Assembly: GCF_031877795.1 (NCBI RefSeq)
Contig: NC_133938.1
Coordinates: forward strand, 11,936,920-12,000,919
Source: Strix aluco
Lineage: Eukaryota; Chordata; Aves; Strigiformes; Strigidae
DNA length: 64,000 nt
Reading direction: 5' to 3'
Position numbers and translations under genes: made by a program. Within the stretch, counting starts at the first letter, position 1, and the number at the start of each line of letters is the position of its first letter. Positions 27,006 to 34,899 of this stretch are shown piece by piece. The notes beneath the pieces are model-generated. The model did not search any database. It was not told the origin of the DNA and worked only from the letters and a program-made list of their open reading frames with translations.

Positions 27006-27630
27006 ATCTGTCACTTCGGTCTTCAGGACTGGATGAGGTCTCCCGGTCAGAAATGAGGCCAGAAACAGCAAAGATCTTCTTCCCCGTATCATCAACTTTG
27101 AGGGAGCCGGGGGAGCTGGAGGGGAGCTGCGTGCCAAACTCGTACTCCTTCCCATCAGCATCCGAGAAGCGCAGATGGGGCGAGTCAGTGTCATGGCAGT
27201 TTTTCAGGCGCTTGGCCGGAGTAAAGGCTGACTGGTAGCTCTCCCGGTCTTCAGTAGATGCAAAGGGGCGGAAAGCCCCAACGCCGCTGTGGTTCAACAT
27301 ACTGATCGGGGTGCAGTCCAGGTTGGGGGGTGCAAACTGGGGATGGAGATGAAGCAAGGATGGAGGAAAGTCACGGTTTGCAAACGCTCCTGGCACCCCA
27401 CCTTGCCGATGATACATGGAGGCAAAAGTATATGAGCCATTGGTAAAGGGAATATGCACGTCCTTATCTGCTGACACTGGGACCCCAAAAGGCCTCGGCT
27501 GCTGGCAGGGAATGGAAGCATCACGGCTGGCTTCAGCGGTGGAGGCGAGAACCATCAGTGCTGGGGAGGCCAGCGGGTTGGGGAGATAGGGTGAGTTCTC
27601 CATCTTGAATGCTGCCCGGTGTAAGTCCAT
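27006..27630 (-). CDS. RNF220: RNF220 first coding exon, N-terminal part of E3 ubiquitin ligase
   Basis: RNF220 is a RING-type E3 ubiquitin ligase of nucleus and cytoplasm, linked in the literature to Sin3B ubiquitination, beta-catenin stabilisation with USP7, and, with ZC4H2, GLI and homeodomain-factor control in neural patterning. I recognise the N-terminus from memory, not by search: it starts MDLHRAAFKMENS, followed by LPNPLASPALMVLASTAEAS and later DTGKKIFAVSGLISDRETSS. The exon gives 208 complete codons plus one base of about 566 in the human protein. It ends inside a Cys codon (T, then GT), so the intron is phase 1; the donor GTAAGTACC begins at 27005. The C-terminal RING is not in the window. 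ATG at 27630 is chosen because two in-frame TGA codons (27735-27730) lie upstream with no ATG between. Context at 27630 is weak (C at -3, G at +4); the in-frame ATG at 27603 (Met10) has a better one (A at -3, G at +4). Confidence 0.93.
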
Positions 27631-27746
27631 CGGAGTTTCTTTCCTCAGCAGGATCACAAGCAGAATGATCTTCCCTGGATGGAAAGCAAAGCGATGCCTG
27701 GGAATGGAGCGGGGAAAATTACTGGAGCATCATCACCCTCTGAACG
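27006..27746 (-). other. RNF220: RNF220 exon 2 with 116-nt 5' untranslated part
   Basis: The exon boundary upstream of the ATG is placed at 27746, where the minus strand has a long pyrimidine tract ending TTTCCTTGCAG before CGTTCAGAGG. Weaker AG alternatives lie at 27698-27699, 27675-27676 and 27644-27645. The 3' boundary is the GTAAGT donor whose GT is at 27005-27004. With the 27746 acceptor the exon carries 116 untranslated bases and then 625 coding bases. The choice of acceptor is inference from signal strength; a transcript would settle it. Confidence 0.7.
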
Positions 27747-28315
27747 CTGCAAGGAAACAGAAAAGAAAAGAAAACACAACTGGTTAGGTTTCTGCACTCA
27801 TCTCTCTGGGACACTCCAGCAGCAGGGTGGCCACACGTGTTACAACCCACCAGCCAGAGACCCGCCACTGTTCTCATTCAAGAAAATCAATAGACAACTT
27901 CACACACTAGTGGAATCAGCTCTGGCCCTCCAGGTTAAAGGGTATCATTCAGTGCAGATGAATGAAACCAAGCATAATAACATGTAGATTTAATAACCCA
28001 CTAATAAACAAGGTTCGGTCTAAAATTAAGATAGTAACTCCAAATTATAATTGGAATTTTATATGGCAAGGGGCATGTACATATAATTGCAATAAACTTG
28101 AGAAAGCCCACACATACACACATCGCTATTTGCTTGGGGGGGTGTGCATGACACCAACGTAAAAATATCTATTGTACATAGTTACCCAAATAAACCAGCA
28201 TACATGGTTATACTGTACACGATGCCTAAGACATATATAACAGAGATGTATTTTCTCTTGCTCTCACAGTAGATATGGATAGGTAAGTACTTGCACACAC
28301 AGTACTTGATACCAT

Positions 28316-28340
28316 CATATATATATATACACACACACAC
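28316..28340. repeat. (AT)n(AC)n microsatellite
   Basis: A short AT run followed directly by an AC run and a C run. The neighbouring 28370-28420 is also CA/TG-rich. Confidence 0.85.
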
Positions 28341-28999
28341 CCCCCACTGGAATGTAGGAATGTGACTGTGTATGGGTGCGTGTGTGTAATACACAAACAC
28401 CCACGCGTGCACACACAGTCCCTGTTAGCCAAAGGAGAAGAGACTTCCCCCGTAAAATGCCTGGCGTCTCTGACAATATTTAAAATCATAATGGGTGCTT
28501 CTGCCATCTGATCTCTGCAAGCGTCTGCCTTTCGGGTCGGGGACAAGAGAGAATGGATCAGTAATTTTAGTTCCTAATGCACTCACTCTTAAGTAGATTT
28601 GTAAACTGCCCTGAATGTGCCATTAACATTTAGAGGAAAATGTTAACAAAATTTCTGCCTTGCATCTTGCTGAGCCTCCTAGGTTGGCTGCAGCCACCCA
28701 GCCAGCCACAACCCCCTCCCAGGGTGAAAGAAGGGAAAATGCTCCTTTCTGTATCTCCCCCAGTTCGCTCTGTCTTTTTGTGTTGTTATTTTCTCCCCCA
28801 ATCAATCTCGTGTCTTTTCTTTTAAGCTTCCGCTGCCTGCCATTCAGGCCCCACAGCCCAGCTTAAAATACAAGGACTATAACTTTGAAACAATATACTA
28901 GCCGCTGGAGCTCAAAGGGCCAGAAAAATCATATAATAATAAAAAGCTGTTACAAATTGTGCCTCTTAAATCCAGAGGGTCAAACATCTCAAATAAAAC

Positions 29000-30330
29000 T
29001 TAGTGAAAGAGTGTCTCCCTAATGGAGTGCCTTTTGTACTCCATGAATGAGGGAGCCTAGGTTAACAAAGTGTATGAAATCCAGTCTGTGGCTTTAATGC
29101 AGTTCAGTGATAACATTTCCTCTCTCCCATCCTGTACCCAGCCACTCCACTGACTGTTATTAATTGTGAAGATGAGTGGACATCATCTCTCTGCTTCCTC
29201 ATTTGGCACCCGTCCTTACAGACATCATTGCTAAATTACCAGATTATGTATCTCGCATTAACGGATTTGCTCTCTTCCAAATTTTAAATAACTTTCCTGT
29301 CGAGTTCTTGCCATGGAGAGCGAGGGGGAGAGGGAGAGCGAGGGATGCCAAGGGCATCCTGGTCAGCGCTGCAGTCCTGGGTACACTCGCCCTGCTGCTT
29401 CACGCGAGGCTGAGCGAAAACTGGAGGTCAGGAAACTGCAGCCGCTGGCAAATGTGGAGTTGCTGGGGGCTTATGCAACTGTGTAAATATATATATACGC
29501 ACACACGATTAGATATCTAAAGAGATGCATGCAAATAAGCCACCGTTCCCAGAAATAAACAATCATTAACATGGAAGTGAAACTGAGCAACCATGGGAAA
29601 ACACGGATTTCCAGGGAAAAAAAAAGCAACCACCTCTGTCTCCTTTTCTATTTTTACTTGTGCTTTCATCCCATTACGTTAAATGTATTTCATAAATTAG
29701 TAATCTGGCCGCAACACTTGACACTCCTGTAGGATACTGTGAATCACTACGGCCGTTTATTCGTTTGCAAACTTCATTACACCAGGAATAAATCAACACA
29801 TTACAATATCTCAGCCAGCCAAATTTAATTTTTTTTCAGCTCCCACTTCCTTTTTCGTTCTCTCTCGCTCCCTTCTTGCCTAGCACCTCCCCACCCCCAG
29901 CAACACGGACAGATTAGACTGCAGCGGACCAGTCATTATGAAAATCTATCGTTAATACACTCCCAATGTCAAAATGTCATAGGTTTAAATACAGAACCCA
30001 AAAATAAGAAAACTAACTGACCTTCTTAATTAAAAAAATATGGATTGCAGGGTAATCAGCTGGAGGGAACATTTGGGTGCCGGGAAGGCAGTGGGCACAG
30101 GTGGAGTGAGGAACTGCTACTTTTCTGCCTCTATGCTGATTTTTTTTAATTTAGCACCTCGCGCAAATCCAGATTAAAATAACTCCAGCTATTGATCCGA
30201 GCAGTGGAATTGACATTAATTTTAGTTCACTTCTCACTTTGCAAAGGGATCAATAGGAAGTAATAACAGCTGACATCCCCGCTGAAAGGAGGAGAAAAGA
30301 CGGGCTAGAGACAGAAATCGAAAAGCAACC
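29000..30330. promoter_or_regulatory. candidate conserved regulatory block in RNF220 intron 1
   Basis: Repeat-free, low-CpG sequence with many homeodomain-type cores: TTATTAATTG at about 29157, CTTAATTAAA at about 30024, ACATTAATTTTA at about 30213, plus ATTGATCC and ATCAATAGG. Introns of developmental regulators such as RNF220 often hold conserved enhancers. Conservation cannot be tested from one sequence, so this is a guess from texture. Confidence 0.25.
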
Positions 30331-31693
30331 AAATAAATCAGCAGCTACTTTTCCACGGCATCAGACAAACTCCAAACAGATTGCAAAAAGTCTTTGTTGA
30401 ATTAACTAAACAAGGAGTAGAGGGAGGGGGAGCGGAGATCAATCTAGGAAGCTACATAAACTGTCTACTAAGTATGAAGGTTAGGCGGACAGACTGAAAA
30501 TAAAATCTAATTTTTTTATTATTATTTTGTTCATGGCTACCTATATGCATAGTTATTGGATTTTAGAGCTACCCTGTTTAAGGTGTACACAAATTACCTG
30601 TGTAATCGTGTATGTTACTAATAACAAGGCTAAACATGCCACAACCAAGACAAATTGAATCAACAGCCTTTAGCTCTGAACCATAAAAAAAAAAATCTCT
30701 CACCAAGGAACAAGTTGTAATCAGTTATCTCTGGCTCAGTTTTGGTTCCTCTGCTTACAAAGGTTGTAGCACTGTGCTGAATTAGTTAAGAGGAAAGTCT
30801 GATAAAAGTAGGAGAAGCCATGACAGCGCTGGATTTAGCAGACATCACAAACACCCAGCAAGTGGAGAAAGCAGCAGTGACCACTGGTTATAAGCGTAAA
30901 ACCCACTTGCTAATCAGCCTGCAAAGAAACATGCACATATGCAAGCACATGCACACCCCATACGCAGCCACCAGATCTGCAAGTCTTTTACTAAAATGTT
31001 ACTCAGAGTTCCTATGGCTAAATCACCTCTCTGCTATCGATTAAAATAAATAAAACACACCACTCTGGTTTCTACAACAGGTTGCATTTTTGTGGTCTCT
31101 CAACCATTTCCAAATGCTAGAGATTAAAATAATGGGGCAAATTAACATTTTTCTCCCTCCAGAAACAAAGTTTTCTTGAGGAAAAAAAATTAATTAACAA
31201 GCTATGGGGAAAACAAAAAAAAAAGATTAAAACAATAGGAAATCCAGGAAAATTGATGATGCATGTAAATTAGGAAAGACCCCGGAAAAAAAAATCAGTA
31301 TATCCATTTACATTAAAAAGTTTTTTCCCCATAAATGTCAAGTAGGAATTTAGAAATATGCTCTGTGCAGAAAAGCCAAAGATTATAAAACAAAATAATG
31401 CCAGCTGTTTGGGGATTTAAGTGCTCAAATGGATTATATATTTGAACCAAACTGGATTTCCTTATAATAAATAAAACAAATGCAAGCTCGAAAGCCAACA
31501 AAGGAGAGCTCTCATCACTGGATTAAGATACAAAGGAAAAACAGTTAATTTTTTTCCAACGCGTGAAATATGCCAACTGCAGCCGCACACCCGGGCAGCT
31601 GCTGTGAAAACCGGTTTGAGGGAAAAGAAAAAAAAAAAATAAATAGGAGAGCGGGGAGCGGAGGACCCGGCGGCTGGGACGGCCGGAGCGGCT

Positions 31694-31735
31694 GGTCCCG
31701 GTCCCGGTCCCGGTCCCGGCCCCGGCCCCGGCCCC
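31694..31735. repeat. hexanucleotide array (GGTCCC)4(GGCCCC)3
   Basis: Seven uninterrupted 6-bp units: four GGTCCC followed directly by three GGCCCC, in the second CpG island. On the minus strand it reads GGGACC and GGGGCC. The two blocks differ by one transition, which suggests expansion followed by a mutation spreading by slippage. Confidence 0.95.
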
Positions 31736-31955
31736 GGGCGGCTCCGCCGGGCAGGGCAGCCCGGCCTCTGCCCCCTCGCCCCGCACTGCGCGCTCGCTTT
31801 TGTTTTGCTGCAAACTTCTTCCTCCCCCCCCCCCCGCCAAAAAATATTTTTAAGAAAAAAAGGAGGGGGGAGGGGGGGGAAGCCCCCGGGCGGAGAGGGT
31901 GCTCCCCGCGGCGGAGGGCTGCAGGAGGGAGGAAGCGCCGGGGGTTTGGCAAAAG

Positions 31956-31983
<28 letters not shown>
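31956..31983 (+). repeat. poly(A) tract of 28 A in a CpG island
   Basis: An uninterrupted A run surrounded by GC-rich sequence. Similar runs lie at 33492-33515 (24 A) and 33712-33727 (16 A). They could be old retrotransposon tails, but no element body is recognisable next to them; simple slippage is as likely. Confidence 0.85.
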
Positions 31984-31987
<4 letters not shown>

Positions 31988-32620
31988 GAAAGAAGAAAAA
32001 ACCCCCACAACCTACCAAGGGTTTTGCGGGCCGCTTGGCCCCCGGCCCGCGCCCCCCGGCCCCGCTCCCAACTTGGTGAAATCCGAACGAAAATCGCGGG
32101 CGGCGTCGCGCCGGGGGAAGCCCCGCTCCGCCGGGCAGCGGGCGCGCCCCGGCCCCGGGCAACCGGCCCCCGGTCCCGGGCACCGGCTCCGGCCCCCTCC
32201 GCAGCGCTCGCCTCGGCGCGGGAAGCCAACCGGGCTGGCACCCGCCGGCCGCCCCCTTTCCCTCCCGCTATTTTTTCTCCCCCGCCCCGGAGGGGGGGCT
32301 GTTAAATAAACCCAAATAAAATAAAATAAGAAGCGGGCGAGCCCCGGGCTGGAGCCTACCGACGCCGCCAAGCCCCGTCGCTCCGCTCTCCCCGCCGGCA
32401 AATTAAACAGGTGTTTGGCTGCCCGGGGGGCCGGGGCTGCGGGCACGGCCCGGTACGGCCCGGTACGGCCCCGCACGGTCCCGCCGGGAAGCGGCAGTCG
32501 GGACGCAGCCAGGGCGGCTCCTCTCCTGCCTTCCCGGGAATTGGCCGCTCCCGGGGAGGCGACGGGAGGGGGCTCCGCCGGTCCGGTCCGTACAGCCCGT
32601 TAAGTCGCCTTTTCCCCCCC

Positions 32621-33589
32621 ACTTCTTCCTCCTCCTTGAACCCCAAGTCACAAAGATCATCAGACGCGAGGATGACCGGAGTTGTTTGGATTTATTGCAA
32701 CAATCACTTACCATACACATTTCCTGTGTGGAAGGATAAGCATTCAATACAACTCTTTAAGTAGACAGTTCCTAATGATTTCATTGTGGTCAACCAGATG
32801 GTTTTTATGTATTTAGATCTGAAGGTGAAGAATTATTTTCCATGCTTCCAACCTATTTACAGACTTCCCTGGTCTAGAGCTGGGGTTGTTGGTTAAAAGA
32901 AAGAAAATTCTGCGATTTCTCGATCGCATCGCTGGATGATCCAGAAAGTTTTCTAAAGGACCTAAAGCGAAAACAGGGATAATTCCTTTCACCTCTTCTG
33001 GCTTTCCAAGCTACACAATTCACATGTGGAGTAATTTTAGCTCATTCGTTGAATAACGCTGACAATTTAAACCGCCTCTCTACCTTTGTTTTATCTGCAA
33101 TAATAAAACCAGAACAACACCGCATGTGAGATCCAGGCGTTTAGTTCCTACCTGAAAGCAGTCGGGGGCAAGGGCGGCAATCGTTTAGGGATGAAGGACC
33201 CGAGGAGGGGCGAGGATGTTGGACAAACTTCAGCCTCGTCCAAAATTAAGCTAAGTGGCGACTTAACAACGTGCGTTTTAAAAAAAATAATTCGGTCTTC
33301 AAGCGGGGATCGCGCATTTTTGGTACGGCTTAAAACTAAAGTTCACACGGGGACTGCACGATTGCAAAAATGAAAGCTTCGGAGTAAATAAAATTACTGG
33401 CTGTTCAGTGTTTCTTGAGCGCACAGAAACCCTGGCGGGATTTTTTGCAGATACTTTTATTGCAAAATAAAAGCCTTAGTTTGTGTATTTGAAAAAAAAA
33501 AAAAAAAAAAAAAAACCAAACACCAAAACCCTTGGGTGGGTGGGTGCGTGGATCTGCTTATTTCCTTTGAAAAAAGTTTTTGTTTTGCA
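32621..33589. other. RNF220 intron 1 between the two CpG islands
   Basis: AT-richer unique sequence with the two isolated minus-strand donors described for 32706-32723, and a 24-A run at 33492-33515. No gene or repeat element recognised. Confidence 0.5.
32706..32723 (-). other. isolated consensus splice donor with possible 12-nt microexon
   Basis: On the minus strand a perfect GTAAGT donor (GT at 32711-32710) is preceded 12 nt earlier by an acceptor-like tract ending TTCCACACAG. The candidate microexon is GAAATGTGTATG. Nothing else supports it. Another good donor, CAG/GTAGGA, has its GT at 33151-33150. Either could be an alternative RNF220 5' exon or a cryptic site. Confidence 0.2.
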
Positions 33590-34116
33590 GCCGCTGGGAA
33601 CTGAAATTGTCGCTGCCCAGAGCGACCGTGGAGAGAGCGAGGTCCTGGGCGCCCGGCGGGAAGCGAGGAAATAACTCCCTGGCTTGCCCCACCAAAAAAA
33701 TAAAGGGGGGGAAAAAAAAAAAAAAAAGAGTTAAAAAAATAATATCTATTTCGGAGTGAGCGATCTGTGCCGGCCTCTGGGTCCGGCCGGGCCCCCCCCG
33801 CCGTGCGCCGTCCCCAGCCGGGCTGCCGCGGCGGTCCCCGGCACCTGATCCCCCGGTGGCTACCGGTCCCCCCCGGAAAGGCACCGGCGGGGGGGAGGAT
33901 CCGAGCAGTTCGGGGCTCGCCGAGGGTGCGGGGAGGCGGGGGGGGGGGTCCCCTTTTATCTGCCTTTCCCCTCGGCATTACCATGCCGATCCCCACCCAC
34001 CCGGCCCTCCCGGCTGTCCGCCGCCGCCGAGCCGCCCGGCTTCCCCGGAGCTGGGGAGGGAGAAGGGGGAAGGGGGAAAGGGCACGGGGGTTGGGGTGGA
34101 GGTAGGAGGAAGGAGC

Positions 34117-34144
34117 GGGGGGTGAGGGGGTGGGGGGTGGGGGG
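34117..34144 (+). promoter_or_regulatory. G-quadruplex-forming motif just inside RNF220 intron 1
   Basis: Four runs of 6, 5, 6 and 6 guanines separated by loops of 3, 1 and 1 bases (TGA, T, T) lie on the plus strand, 59-86 bases downstream of the inferred exon 1 donor in the direction of RNF220 transcription. The short loops and long runs are the classic pattern of a stable parallel quadruplex. It would form on the template strand of RNF220. A second G-rich tract at 33922-33948 is similar but less regular. Confidence 0.6.
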
Positions 34145-34202
34145 AGAAACTTGCCCTGCAAAGTTTGCGTGTGGCCGGGCGGCCCCGGTGGCCGGTACTC
34201 AC

Positions 34203-34400
34203 GGTGCGGCTGCCGGCGGGCGCTGCGCGGAGCTGGCGGCGTGCGGGGAGCGGGGGAGTCCCGGGCGTGCTGGCCCCGCTGCGCGCCCGCGGCTCGCATG
34301 TAGCAGAGCGGGAGGCGCCGGGGGTGCGAGGGAAGGAGCAGTGCTGCCTCTCAGTGCCGGCTCTCATCAGTGAATGAGCCTCCACTCTCCGAGGGACTCC
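34203..34400 (-). other. RNF220: probable RNF220 non-coding first exon
   Basis: Read on the minus strand, the sequence ends CAGCCGCACC and meets a good donor, GTGAGTACC, whose GT is at 34202-34201. It lies in a CpG island 6.4 kb upstream of the coding exon, a spacing similar to what I recall for human RNF220. The transcription start is not defined. I set the upper limit just before the CA/GT microsatellite at 34407-34477, so about 200 nt is only an estimate. The exon contains ATG codons at 34367 and 34299 that open upstream reading frames. Assignment to RNF220 rests on strand, position and splice signal, not on a transcript. Confidence 0.55.
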
Positions 34401-34406
34401 CGGCTG

Positions 34407-34443
<37 letters not shown>

Positions 34444-34477
34444 ACACACACACACTCTCACACACACACTCGCACAC
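34407..34477. repeat. (CA)n microsatellite at RNF220 promoter
   Basis: About 70 bases of CA dinucleotides with a few interruptions (CACGCA, CACTCT, CACTCG). It lies immediately upstream of the inferred RNF220 first exon, where it reads GT on the transcribed strand. It is expected to be length-polymorphic. Confidence 0.9.
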
Positions 34478-34899
34478 GGAGCCGGGCTGAGCACTGCATA
34501 CATTAGGGCACTCGGGCAGTATGGGAAATGCAGTCCAGGACCGGGCGCCCACCCGCCGGCCGGCAGCCAGGCACAGCCCCCGGAGTTGCCCAAATGGGGC
34601 GTCGGGGGGCTGCTCCCCTCCCAGGGGCGCCGCTTCTCCCCCAGCCCCTCCGCACCGGCGTCGCCCACCCGCCGTTACTTCCTGGCACTGGTCATATTTT
34701 CCACCGTTCTGCTCCTTCCGAAATTGCAGTGGGACCCCACAGGGTCCCCCGCAGCAGTCCCGTACCCCTCCAGCCCTGGGGCAGCCGGTACCCCTCATGG
34801 GCACGCAGCCTTCCCCATGCACCCTGCTGCGTCTCCTGGCACTCGGGGGTGCCCAGGGATGGGCAGATCTAACAACATCCCCAAATTCGCCTTGGACAG

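Larger units (their letters stand above)
27747..31639 (-). other. RNF220: RNF220 intron 1, 3' part
   Basis: No coding exon seen. From the coding exon outward it holds plain sequence at 27747-28310, an AT/AC microsatellite at 28316-28340, and then a long repeat-poor stretch (28900-30600) rich in homeodomain-type TAATTA cores. From 30600 to 31640 the DNA is AT-rich with short A runs. I see no ORF with protein-like composition. Confidence 0.6.
31640..32620. promoter_or_regulatory. second CpG island inside RNF220 intron 1
   Basis: Very GC-rich, CpG-dense DNA is interrupted by a 28-base poly(A) at 31956-31983, a poly(C) run near 31826 and AT-rich patches (32302-32332). Minus-strand donor-like sites are present: GTAGGT with GT at 32015-32014 and GTAGGC with GT at 32359-32358. 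It could be an alternative RNF220 promoter on the minus strand, an intragenic enhancer island, or a start for an antisense non-coding RNA. Open frames up to 259 codons on both strands are low-complexity and not supported as genes. Confidence 0.5.
27653..34367 (-). other. predicted upstream ORFs of the RNF220 mRNA (spliced)
   Basis: If exon 1 (donor at 34202) joins exon 2 (acceptor at 27746), an ATG at 34367 opens exactly 55 codons in exon 1. It continues in phase 0 for 30 codons in exon 2 and stops at a TGA 23 nt before the RNF220 ATG. A second ATG at 34299 gives 32 codons plus one base in exon 1 and stops after 36 codons at the TGA at 27735. Both end before the main start, so either could reduce or gate RNF220 translation. 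The peptides are Arg/Pro/Ala-rich and look GC-driven, so a regulatory rather than protein role is likelier. This depends on a start site above 34367 and on the inferred splice sites. Confidence 0.35.
33590..34890 (-). promoter_or_regulatory. RNF220: CpG island, likely main RNF220 promoter
   Basis: Dense CpG and GC-box-like sequence covers the inferred first exon and both flanks. The minus-strand upstream flank (34400-34890) holds the CA microsatellite and further CpG-rich DNA. The downstream side (33750-34200) is intron 1 with long G runs. No TATA box is evident at a sensible distance from the donor, which fits a CpG-type promoter. Long frames here on both strands (up to 280 codons) are low-complexity Pro/Gly/Arg/Ala and are not counted as genes. 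Confidence 0.6.

Noticed and set aside
31462..32241. 259-codon minus frame and overlapping 166-212-codon frames on both strands
   Set aside because: All pass through poly(A), poly(C) and the hexanucleotide array; the composition is that of stop-poor GC-rich DNA.
33457..34299. 280-codon minus frame
   Set aside because: Begins in the inferred RNF220 leader and reads through the donor into intron 1; only its first 32 codons could be in an mRNA, as part of a uORF.
34407..34477. Tandem repeats as a CRISPR-like array
   Set aside because: A plain CA microsatellite in eukaryotic DNA; there are no spaced repeats or spacers anywhere in the window.
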